DNA from: Lepidostoma basale
Taxonomy: Eukaryota > Arthropoda > Insecta > Trichoptera > Lepidostomatidae
DNA: 64,000 bases
Assembly (NCBI GenBank): GCA_022606425.2
Contig: JAHDVF020000136.1
Location: 434,001-498,000, forward strand
Direction of reading: 5' to 3'
Position 1 is the first letter of the stretch, and each line of letters opens with the position of its first letter. The notes beneath the pieces are model-generated. The model saw nothing but the letters and a program-made list of their open reading frames with translations. It was not told the DNA's origin and made no database searches. Shown here piece after piece: positions 54,496 to 64,000 of the stretch. A program made the translations under genes and the position numbers.

Positions 54496-54699
54496 CTGGA
54501 ACAACGGACGGACGTTTTATTCATATCGTAAGTACATATATGAAAATTCAAAATTAACGCTCTTGTAAAAACTATTTGACTAAAAATGCTATTTCTTCTT
54601 ATGGTACTGAAGTCGGTGAACCAGTGGATTACGGCAAATAGTCAATCTAAAGATATCGGACGACGTATCCATCCGTGTAACATAAACGGCTAGACGTTT

Positions 54700-54780
54700 G
54701 ATTCCCACACATTTGATAATACCCTAATGAGGCGAAACATGTCAAAATAATTAAACTTCTATGATAGAAAACACACGATA
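54700..54780 (+). repeat. GGCGAAACATGTC module copy
   Basis: TTTGATAATACCCTAATGAG GCGAAACATGTCAAAA; relatives at 28691, 55952, 59993 and 430. Confidence 0.55.
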
Positions 54781-54805
54781 TCCACCAATATTAAATATTT
54801 TATAT

Positions 54806-55178
54806 GGAATACGTTGTATGATAGAATACCGAACGATGAAATAAGATAGAAATGTAAGGCAGATGACTGCATCGTGGATAAAATTAAAAAAGGATCCCTC
54901 AGATGGTTTGCACATATGGAACGAATGGATGAGAGTAAGTAAGCAGCGTGAGTGGAAAAAGAAGCCGAGGACGACCGAGGAAAACATGGCATGACCAAAT
55001 TAATCAATTACTAAAATGTGGCCACATTCGATGTCGGAATAATCGACGTGGGTGCATGGAACGATGTATGAATGTAGAGGAATCCCGAGAGGTATGCCAG
55101 GACAGAACATTGTGGCGATCCATCCTCTCTGCCTACCCCTCCGGGGAAATGGCGTGATAGTTAGTTAGTTAGCTAGTT
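54806..55178 (+). mobile_element. LINE-A copy, GTTA tail
   Basis: Broken start, then RGRPRKTWHDQINQLLKCGH and NVEESREVCQDRTLWRSIL, tail GTGATAGTTAGTTAG. Confidence 0.88.
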
Positions 55179-55264
55179 GAAATGGAGTATTATTTCATTG
55201 AACAATGTCAATTTTTTATTATTTTGTACAAAACACCAACTTTATTAAAAAAATTAAAATTAAA

Positions 55265-55420
55265 AAACAAACTTGTTTTGGACACTGAAGCCCTTCATCA
55301 GTGATATTAATATTATAAACATATTTCTTTTTTACATACTTTGTATATACAACACATATATTTAAAAAAATAAAATTACATAGACATGTTTCGGACAAAC
55401 AATCCTTTTTCAGTGATACA
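55265..55420 (-). repeat. Two hammerhead-like modules in tandem
   Basis: Reverse reads CACTGATGAAGGGCTTCAGT GTCCAAAAC at 55303-55271 and CACTGAAAAAGG...GTCCGAAACATGTCT at 55415-55382. Confidence 0.6.
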
Positions 55421-55944
55421 TATTATAAAGATAATTTTTTTTTAAATATTATGAAATTGTTTACTTGGTGATGTTATAAAGATTTATTTTGGAACGTGGT
55501 GATGTTATAAAGATTGCTTTTGTTATAACAAATATTATGATTCAATTTAAAATTTAAAATAATAATTTTAAGTTCTTATTGGGGTTCAGGTAATTATTAT
55601 ACTTACAACAAAGGAAATAAATCAAAGATTGGACTTGACGTTAAATTTATTTGATTATTTAGAAAAATTATCTTTATTTTTAATTGTTATTTTAATTTCT
55701 AAAATTTCGAGATTGCTCAAATTTATATTTTTACTATTAACATGCAAAATTTCAACGCCAATATCTTTATTAAATTAATGATCTTTTTCTATGAGGTGGT
55801 TAGCAAATTCAGAAAAAAATATTATTAAAATTATTATCAGAATAGAAGAAATTATAAATATGTTTTAAAAATCAAGAATGTGGTCAGTTTTGACAGATAT
55901 TAAAATATTATTTCATTCATGGAACAATAAATACGTGGATTAAC

Positions 55945-56040
55945 TAAGACATTTAATAATGCCTTATCAAGGCGAAACACGTCATTCCATAAAATGTAAT
56001 AAACCTTCTAGAAAACATAATTTTTCATTCGTAGTAATTA
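55945..56040 (+). repeat. GGCGAAACACGTC module copy
   Basis: TTTAATAAT, GCCTT-ATC-AAGGC, GAAACACGTCAT. Confidence 0.6.
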
Positions 56041-56229
56041 TCAAAAAAAAATATTTTTATTATAGTATGACAGTGTTATGTATCGATTAAAACAGTAAAA
56101 AAATCATATGAATTTGTTGTTATCGTGATGAAGCTACGCCTGGACCTAAGCTTCATCTGGACAGTATAACAACTCCATATATACGTATATACAGGTATAT
56201 AATATTAAATAAGTAGTCATGAAAGAATT

Positions 56230-56750
56230 TAGGTGACGACGTCGAAAACAGCCCAAGGAGCGATAGCAGGATATTGTTTAAAAAAGCACGTGACCTAGGA
56301 GGTGTTAGAATATTTTATTCTTAGAAGCTGAAGCAGCGGATTCTGCAGGCGATGTGGGAGGTGCGAATATCGAACATATTGTAGCGAATGGTATTTGAGC
56401 ATCGATTTTTCAATTTCGCATCGGAATGGGAGTTATTTCGATTGAGTAGGTTGATCCCCGAGAGACAGAGCCCTCGATAGTGGGAGACTCCAGATTGCTA
56501 TTTAGAATTTTATTTGTCTTTTGAAATATTGCGTCCGACGGGGAGCAGTTGGATGTTTCGTAATCGTCTTGTTTCGAGCGCCGCCCGTAAAACAGAATAT
56601 TAAATTTTATGAGTCGTAAAACAATGATCATGGAGTTCCGTACTCTTGGCGGCTAGCGGCAGCAGCTACGTAGGACGATCCAAGCGTTTCTGGACATCGC
56701 CTTATTGGATTATCGAGGGATTTAGCAATCATCGTACGAGGAAAAGTGTT
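56230..56750. other. Unique-looking intronic segment
   Basis: About 500 bases free of recognised repeats; a 73-residue reverse open frame has no recognisable domain. I see no exon fitting the alpha-2/delta N-terminus. Confidence 0.35.
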
Positions 56751-56754
56751 GAAA

Positions 56755-57300
56755 ACTAACTAACTAACCATCACGCCGTCTTCCCGGAAGCGTGGGCAGA
56801 AAGAATGGAACGCCACACTGTTTTGTCCTGACATACTTCTCTCGCTTCCTCTACATTCATACATCTTGTCATGCATGCACGTCGATTTTTCCGACTCCTC
56901 AGGTGACCGACATTCAATATTCGATTTGATCATACCACGTTTTCCTCGGCTTTCCTCTATTTCTAGCTCCGTTCACGCCGTTTACATATACCTTCTTTAC
57001 CATTCTGTCTTCACTCATTCTTTCCATGTGTCCAAACCATCTTAATGACCCTTCCCTAATTTGGTTCATAACACTTTCATTCGCGCCGCATTTACTTCTT
57101 ATATTTGCATTTGTCACTCTTTCATATACAGATTTGCCACACATTCGTATTACAGGTCTCATTTCTACTGCATTTATTCTACTTTCATCCTTGTTTTGCC
57201 AGTTCCATGCTTCACTTCCATAAATAAGGGTCGGCATAAGAACACCATTATGAACGGCCATTTTCGCTTTCATTGATAAATTATTGTTTTCAGTAACTAT
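56755..57300 (-). mobile_element. LINE-A copy
   Basis: Reverse SMKAKMAVHNGVLMPTLIYG, WNWQNKDESRINAVEMRPVI, GSLRWFGHMERMSEDRM, NRGKPRKTWYDQI. Confidence 0.9.
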
Positions 57301-57507
57301 TTTTACTATTTTTATTGATATCAAACCAGGCTGTAAGATCCCCATTTTCTCTGACACTAGCAGTGCTTTCCGTGTACAGTGATGTAAAAGTGTTGAAGGT
57401 GTATAAAATAATAAAAACACTAAAAAAAATCCCAGAAAAATAATAAAATAGCCTTGTTTCGTAGTGAAAGATTTTTTTTTCTTCTAATACTTCAATTTTG
57501 TATGATG

Positions 57508-58222
57508 GATGAGGTATGCAAGTCGAACGATTAATAATGAATGTCGGCAAGTCAAAGGTGTTAGTTTTTGAAAGGGAAGAGCAAATGACAGCTTGTAATA
57601 TAAGTGTGAATGAAGAACTTGGAACAGGTGAGGGACAGTGATGTTGAAAGAAGGGTTTGTGCGGGTAACAAAGTGAATGGAGCTTTAAAAATAGTTATTG
57701 GAAACAAAAAAATATCAATGAAAGCGAAAATGCCCGTTTACAATGGAGTTTTGGTCACAACCCTTATGTATGGAAGCGAAGCATGGAACTGGCAGAAGAA
57801 AGATGAGAGCAGAATAAATGCGATAGAGATGAGGTCCCTCAGACGTATGTGTGGTAGAACCATGTACGACAGAATCTCAAATGCTGATATTACGAGTAGA
57901 AAGGAATGTAGAGCGAAATAAGGTATTATGAACAAAATTATGAAAGGATCGCTGCGTTAGTTCAGACATATGGAGCGCATGGGTGAAGAAAGAATGGTTA
58001 AAAAAGGATATGTTAACGATGTAAATGGGGTACGGAGTCGAGGTAGACCGAGGAAAACATGGCATGACCAAATTAATGTCAGAAGCCGGAAGAATCGACG
58101 TGTGTGTATGACTCGCTGTATGAATGTGGAGGAAACTAGAGAGGTATGTTAGGATAGAGTAATGTGGTGGTCCATTCTCTCTGCCTACCCCTGCGGGGAA
58201 ACGGTGTGATGGTTTGTTATGC
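57508..58222 (+). mobile_element. LINE-A copy, GTTT-tail subfamily
   Basis: RRVCAGNKVNGALKIVIGNK, TTLMYGSEAWNWQKKDESR, MERMGEERMVKKGYVNDVNG, tail GTGTGATGGTTTGTTA. Contains stops. Confidence 0.88.
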
Positions 58223-58275
58223 TTGTTGTTGGTGTACTTCAATTTTGTAAAGGTAATAGCTTTTACTTTAAAAAT

Positions 58276-58568
58276 AACTAACTAACTAACTAACCATCAC
58301 GCCGTCTCCCCGAAAGGGTAGGCAGAAAGAATGGACTGTCACACTTTAACCGATGCGGCACTCCATCCTTCTCTTTTCGCCCCGCGGGAGACGCGGTGTG
58401 ATGGGTTGCGAACATCATCGCCACCAATAGGCATCTCCCGCGCACACTTCGATCGTCCAACATCCACAAAATAAATCTAAAACAAATAATATAAAATACA
58501 ATGATATAAAATAAAATAACAAAATAAAAATAATTTAATACAAAATGTTATTTTTAGATGGTGCACAT
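58276..58568 (-). mobile_element. SINE-like element with LINE-A tail (copy 2)
   Basis: Reverse of 8554-8838 with small differences: GCATCTCCCGCGCACACTTC, CACTCCATCCTTCTCTTTTC, starting at a (CTAA)n tail. Confidence 0.78.
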
Positions 58569-59410
58569 TTGTCTATTTAATTTATGTTCCACGAATCCAC
58601 CGTTTTTTTAAATTTAGCACATAATGTTTTTCCGATGTTGCACATGTTGACATGGACGATCCGGACTTTTGTGTTTATTTAATTTATGTTACACGTATCC
58701 ACCGTTTTTTAAATTAGCTGTTATATGATTTAATTATTGTTCCACGTATCCACTTTTTTATTTGGCAGTAATTAGGCACTTAAAACCAACCAACACCAGC
58801 AAGAACTTTAAAAGAATATTGAAGAAATTATTCAAATTGTCATTGGAACAAATGAAAATTTTATTTTTACACCTGTCAAAGTTCTTTATATAAACGAAAA
58901 AACTTGTATAATTTTGACATCAAAACAGTACAAACGTATTACGTCTCACAATTAACTATTATAAATTGCGGCAACAATCAAATTGACTAAAACAATTCAC
59001 TTATACACGTAATTTCGCCAAATTCACGGGAGCACCACATGAACCAAACCAAATTTTAATTAACGGAGTATGTTAATTAATTATGTTAAGCAAAATTGTA
59101 AATTTTTAAGATGTTTTAATGATAATTTTAAATAAACTTTATCACCCTTAGGCCAGTAACTTTTGTACCTCACTACGTAGCAAGCTGGTAGCGTGCAGGG
59201 GGCGACATTAAAGGACTTATCAAAATACCTAGAAATGTGTCAATGGGTTTGGATATTTATGCTAACTGATGTTTTTATAACCCAATGAACATTCCTTACT
59301 TATACGAATTCCTATTAAATGATACTATTTATTGCTCTGATACGTATGAAATACGTATTATATTTTATGATTAAATGATATTAATAAAACAAAATATTAA
59401 CTGAATAATA

Positions 59411-59608
59411 ATTAAATAAAACGATGTTTTTTAACAACTTCCACTTTTGTCTTTATTTCGACAGCGACCGGTTTCGCCAGGCTCGCCGGGTCTACTACGA
59501 CTGGTCTAAACCAGTCTATCGATGCCAGCGAGCCTGGCGAAACCTGTCGCTGTCGAAATAAAGACAACAGTGGAAGTAGTTTAAAAAACATCGTTTTATT
59601 TATTTATT
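59411..59608. repeat. Hairpin repeat with two opposed modules (unit e)
   Basis: Arms of ~90 bases around ACTGGTCTAAACCAGT. + arm: ATCGAT, GCCAG-CGAGC-CTGGC, GAAACCTGTCGC; - arm has GAAACCGGTCGC. Partial copies at 3040, 9770 and 18110. Confidence 0.85.
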
Positions 59609-60045
59609 ATTTAAAATGAACTTTCCATCCAGAGGTTTCAGTAAAATGATTTGATTATTAACTGAATATTTTTTATATTTTTAAAGTAAAACCATTTTGT
59701 ATTAAACCTCTTTTATTTATGATGGTACTGAGACATTTCATTGGTTATCTTTTTTTATTAAAAAATACGAACACCAGGAATTTTACATCGATTTTATTAG
59801 AATTATATATACTATCTCCAATATGAGCAGAAAAAATAGCATACTGTTTTGATGAAGGAATCGGGTCGCGTTCAGGATTGAACCCACGTCACATGAATTT
59901 AGGATCTAAGCATTTCCTTTCCTTTCTAGGGACCTAGAGAGAATTTGGATTGACTGTCCCATTCTTCCCAGAACGCTTGGATCATGTCCCATTTGATATT
60001 GCTTTAGCAAGGTGAAACATGTCATTCCCATAAAACATTGGTTTC

Positions 60046-60312
60046 CAATCTTTTCTGGGTCACCGCCCCCTTTACAAGAAAAACAAACGTTCAACGCCCC
60101 CTTCCCGTAAAAGTTAGTCCAAAAAAGGGAAATTGATTACAATAACAAAATACAACAATATTTAAGTTTAATTAGCTTTATTAGTACCTACGTGATTAGC
60201 GTTTTTTTTTGTATTTTTAGTCTCTCTATTTTTTCTGGGTCTTCTACTGCCCCCCCGAAAGTCTCCAACGCCCACAAGGGGGCGTTATCGCCCACTTTGA
60301 GAACCTAGGCCA
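60046..60312. repeat. MITE-like repeat with GGTTTCCAA / GAGAACC ends
   Basis: TTGGTTTCCAATCTTTTCTG at the left and CACTTTGAGAACCTAGG at the right, with CGCCCCC and GGGGGCG opposed. Looks like a hAT-type non-autonomous element. Confidence 0.5.
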
Positions 60313-60366
60313 TAAAATATAACTAAACTTTTAAAAAGAAAATATTTTAATTCGAATTATTTGCAT

Positions 60367-60561
60367 ACAGTCTAACTCGGTTATTACGATCACGGAAAAG
60401 GCGAGATCTCGGATGTAACGAAAAAACATACACTTCATGTCTTCGTATAATGAGTATTATTGTTACCATTTAAAAACACCTATTCTCTGATATAACGAGT
60501 AATGTTTATAACAAGCAAAGAAAGTCGGTCGCTTCTTCCTCGCAATGACAAAGTTCGACTG
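60367..60561. repeat. Pogo/Tigger-like MITE
   Basis: Left end CAGTCTAACTCGGTTATTAC preceded by TA; right end in reverse CAGTCGAACTTTGTCATTGC. Contains ATAATGAGTATTATTG and ATAACGAG motifs. Partial relative at 28029. Confidence 0.65.
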
Positions 60562-60599
60562 TGGGATGATAATTTATATTATAAGTTGCTTTAAATCTT

Positions 60600-60800
60600 C
60601 ACAGAATCTCAGAAATGAAGACTCTTGTTCTGCCACAACCCCGTGGTGCATAGGGCCTCAAGGAACCTTCTCCACCCGGCTATATCGCACGCCTGATGCC
60701 TAACATCATTCCAAGTGAGACCTGCTGCTTTAACCTCGTCCTGCAGGGTTCTTCTCCAGATGGCTATAGGTCTCTCTTCATTGCAAGAAAACATTCAATG
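60600..60800 (-). mobile_element. LINE RT C-terminal scrap
   Basis: CNEERPIAIWRRTLQDEVKA AGLTWNDVRHQACDIAGWRR; same family as 18675. Confidence 0.75.
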
Positions 60801-61308
60801 GCAGACTAGGAATACAAAAATAAGCGTCATTTTTATGAATTAATTGTCTCAAGGGGCACTGTAGAAAATGCTCCATATTATGAACTAGCAAAAATAAACT
60901 GTTAAATTAAAAAATCTTTTTCTATAAACAATCTAGTAAACAAAAATAAAATCGTATTTTGATTTATATACTCTATACAATCTAGCAAAAAAAAAAAAAA
61001 AATCTATCTTCAACTTTTGTCACCTTTCTTATTAATGTAATCTACTTCCTTTTATTGTTTATCGTATTTAAATTATTATGTTTAATCTTTTTTGACTCTA
61101 TATTATGTGTAATTGTTCCTTCTAATTACTGTTTTTATTAGTATTATGATTATTATTGGTATATTTTCCACCTTTAATATTTTCTCCTATTAATAGTTAC
61201 TAACCGTTCTTTTAATTAGAATAATTAGGTACCTAACTCAACTCCAGCAAGAACTTCAAAATTATATCAAATAAATTATTTAAATTGACATAGGAACAAA
61301 TATATAAG

Positions 61309-61815
61309 GCGTTTTTTTAGAGGTTTGGTTTTTAAACTGGCAACATTGTTTATAAAAACTATCAATTTCACAGTTGACAGTTGATTTGTAGTCGGTATGT
61401 TTTGCCATTTTACCATGAATAGACTGACGTCAGAATAGGGCTTGCAAATTGAGCAAATTTATTTTGAAAATCATGGTTCGGTTCGCCAAACTTATCGTGC
61501 ACTACGTCCATTTTACGGTCGACATAATCGTCCATCCGAGCAAGTTATTCGGAAGACCATGGATTGTTTTCGCACCATGTACACTCTAGTGGATAATACG
61601 CATCCACAAAGACGACAATTGGCGAAAATTGGACTTCACGATTGCGCTTCATTCGAGCTAACCGTGCTTATATGCTCGAAATCATATTTTAACAACAATG
61701 GCATAAAATAATATATTAAATATAGACAATACCATAAACATTAACATTATTTTAATGTGTGTTTTTTTTTTCATTTTTTATATGTACGAGTATTGTATAC
61801 CTCTAAAAAATACAC
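61309..61815 (+). mobile_element. Internally deleted Tc1/mariner-like transposon
   Basis: Left end GGCGTTTTTTTAGAGGT and right end in reverse GGGTGTATTTTTTAGAGGT. Contains the N-terminal HTH region SVRQTYRALRPFYGRHNRPS, followed by ENTHPQRRQ-like sequence, then nothing of the catalytic core. Confidence 0.8.
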
Positions 61816-61867
61816 CCTTTACATAAAGGTAAGAAAAATCAAGAAAATTTGACATTTAATATATTTT

Positions 61868-61990
61868 TGGAACACCTGATGATGTCAACATAGGTTGGCG
61901 AAACAGCTGTCGCGTAAAAAAAATTCGCGTTAATTGTAAATACAATTGTGATACATAAAACAAAGTTTTTTAATTTAACAGTTTATAATG
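61868..61990 (+). repeat. One arm of hairpin unit c
   Basis: CTGATGA, T, GTCAAC-ATAG-GTTGGC, GAAACAGCTGTC at 61876-61911, then the same AAAGTTTTTTAATTTAACAG end as 53712-53926. Confidence 0.8.
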
Positions 61991-62496
61991 TTAAAGTATC
62001 ATAGTCTTTCGGCCAAAACAATGGACTAGTAAAAATATACATATTTAGAACGGGTACTGCACCGAATGGTGTTGGTAAACATTTAAACCAGGATAGGATC
62101 ATTTATAAAGGTGCTTTTTGAGTCAGACATTTCATATTTTTGTGTCTGTTGAATTGAATTTATTAAATTATCCATATTACGCTTTTAAACGCCTTTCATA
62201 ATTATACTGTATATCGGAGACCAATGCGTTGCCATGAAGGTATTAGGAAGTAAACAAAATATTGTCTTCTGGCATTCAAATATGTCACGACTGCGGAACT
62301 CGTCTGTAGTCTATAGCGAGTCTGGAACTGTGGGAACTAAATTTGTTAGGGATGTCACACGTTTCCGAAAGATCGATATTGTGTCTTGTCTCCAATAAGG
62401 AAGACACATTAGCCTTGCTCCACTAGCCCTAAATAACGTAAAACGTCAAAGTATTTATTTACTCCCTCAGAACCTGTATAAACAGCCCTAAAAACT

Positions 62497-63002
62497 AAAC
62501 TAACTAACTAACCATCACGCCGTCTCTCCGAAGGGGTTAGCAGAAAGAATGAACTGTCACAATTTTCTTTCATGACATATTTCTCTCGCTTCCTCAACAT
62601 TCATTACATCGTTAACATATACTAATTTTACCATTATTTTTTCATTCACCCTTTCCATGTCTCCTAACCATTTTAATGATCCTTTCATTATTTTGTTCAT
62701 AACACCATCATTCGCACCGCATTCATTTCTTATATATTTATTCGGCACTCAATCATACACAGAGTATTCACCAATGGGTCTAAGAGATCTCATTTCTACT
62801 GCATTTATTCTACTTTCATTCTTCATTTGCCAGTTTCATGCTTCGCTTGCATACATAAGGGTCGGCACAAGTACACCATTGTGCACTGCCATTTTAGCTT
62901 TTTTGGATATAGTATGTTTACAAAAGTGGAGAGGGATGTTGAAAAAAGGGTTGGGGCAGGCAACAAAGTGAATGGTCCACTTAAAGTTGTCATCGCAAAC
63001 AA
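62497..63002 (-). mobile_element. LINE-A copy with 5' inversion
   Basis: 62497-62909 is - strand LINE-A ending at AAAGCTAAAATGGCAG-type sequence. 62917-63002 is the adjoining upstream part on the + strand (VERDVEKRVGAGNKVNGPLK). Confidence 0.88.
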
Positions 63003-63074
63003 TTGCATAGTTTCAGCCCTAAAATTATTTCATATTTGTATTTAAATAATGAAATGTATAATTTGAATAAATAC

Positions 63075-63370
63075 TAACTAACTGACTTAATAACAACCAA
63101 GGCGTCTCCCCTGAAGGGGTACGCAGTACGAATGGATCAACATAATTTATTTTCTGACATTCTTCTCGAGATTGTCATGCATAGTCTAGAGTCACGAGAT
63201 TGCCAATTTCCCCGGCTCCTCACGTGAAGGATATTTAATATTTGATTGATTTGATCATGTCACGTTTTCCTCGCTCTTCCTCTTTATCTCGTTCCATTTA
63301 CATCGTTAACTTATACTTTATTTATCGTTTTTCCTTCACTCGTACTTTCCACGTGTTCAAACCATATAAT
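63075..63370 (-). mobile_element. Strongly decayed LINE-A copy
   Basis: CCAAGGCGTCTCCCCTGAAG, CATGTCACGTTTTCCTCGCT in reverse match the tail and RGRPRKTWHD region. Confidence 0.65.
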
Positions 63371-63470
63371 AATTTGCCAGCACAAGATTATCTTTTAACG
63401 TCACCTATTATGCAGCTAATAAATAATTATTTGTGTAAACAAACAAACAATTGTGTAAAATCTTTAATAA

Positions 63471-63940
63471 TTGTATAAAACAATCATCCGAACAATGGTG
63501 ACCTATGAGTGTGAGGCGTGGACAATGACAGCGAAATCCGCAGAGCGACTGGATACTTTTGAGAGAAGGGTGCTGTGCAGAATTCTGGGACCTGTGAATG
63601 ACGGTCAAGGCTGGAGAGTGCGGCATAATGACGAGCTGTACTATATTTACAAAGCTCCCAGTCTCTTCATACAGGTCACACTGAATAGACTGAGATGGGC
63701 CGGTCACGTGCAGAGGATGCCGTCATCGTGAACCGCAAAAAAATTGCTGGAGTGGCACCCAGGTGGTAGAAGACCAATTGGACGACCAAAGCTGCGATAG
63801 GAGGATGAAGTTGGGAGAGATGGGGCGAATTTGTTACGAGTGTCAGATTGGAGGGTCGAAGCGGAGGACAGGAGGAGTTGGAGGCGAAGAAAATTGGAGG
63901 CTAAGGCTCGATATGGGCTGTAGGGCCATCGAAGAAGAAG
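63471..63940 (+). mobile_element. LINE RT C-terminus
   Basis: TIIRTMVTYECEAWTMTAKS, RLDTFERRVLCRILGP, LNRLRWAGHVQRMPSS, then decayed GRPKLR; ends at a GAAGAAGAAG tract. Confidence 0.8.
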
Positions 63941-63956
63941 AAGTAAACAAACAACG

Positions 63957-64000
63957 TTTTTTCGCACGTGCATGACACGATGTATGAATTTTGAAGAAGC
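63957..64000 (+). mobile_element. LINE-A scrap cut by the window end
   Basis: CGCACGTGCATGACACGATG TATGAATTTTGAAGAAGC matches the ACMTRCMNVEEA segment. Confidence 0.7.

Overview
The window is animal nuclear DNA: spliced genes with GT-AG introns, AT-rich introns packed with transposon debris, and no operons, rRNA, tRNA genes or CRISPR arrays. The mobile elements (several non-LTR retrotransposon families, DD34D mariner, Tc1/mariner-like relics, tRNA-derived SINEs) point to an arthropod, most likely an insect. A lepidopteran is my best guess from the (GTTA)n-tailed LINE family, but nothing here proves it.

Two genes can be rebuilt by reading exons, and they converge. On the + strand, bases 259-4084 hold a complete five-exon DIMT1 gene (18S rRNA dimethyladenosine transferase, 305 residues). 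On the - strand, from 54495 down to 6721, lie 22 exons of a voltage-gated calcium channel alpha-2/delta subunit, closest to the alpha-2/delta-3 class. All 22 join in frame to 1092 residues plus stop. They cover the von Willebrand A (VWA) domain, the Cache region, the delta portion and a C-terminal GPI-anchor signal. The signal peptide and first exon(s) were not found and probably lie beyond 64000. About 2.6 kb of AT-rich sequence with no recognisable gene separates the two stop codons.

The rest is mostly intronic repeat. One LINE family (here LINE-A), 5'-truncated and ending in a GTGATGG(TTAG)n or (TTTG)n tail, occurs more than twenty times on both strands. Other LINE families occur as RT C-terminal scraps. 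There are two mariner-type elements with TIRs, a pogo-like 1.7 kb element, two copies of an hAT-type MITE, at least two SINE families, and several clear nested insertions with readable target-site duplications.

The most unusual signal is a recurring structural module in many otherwise unrelated hairpin repeats: CTGANGA or a variant, a short hairpin, GAAA, then a short palindrome ending GTC or GTT. This is the core layout of a type-I hammerhead ribozyme with a tiny palindromic stem III. It usually sits as two head-to-head copies forming a long inverted repeat. The calcium-channel subunit also carries a degraded metal-binding (MIDAS) site and a proline-rich insert.
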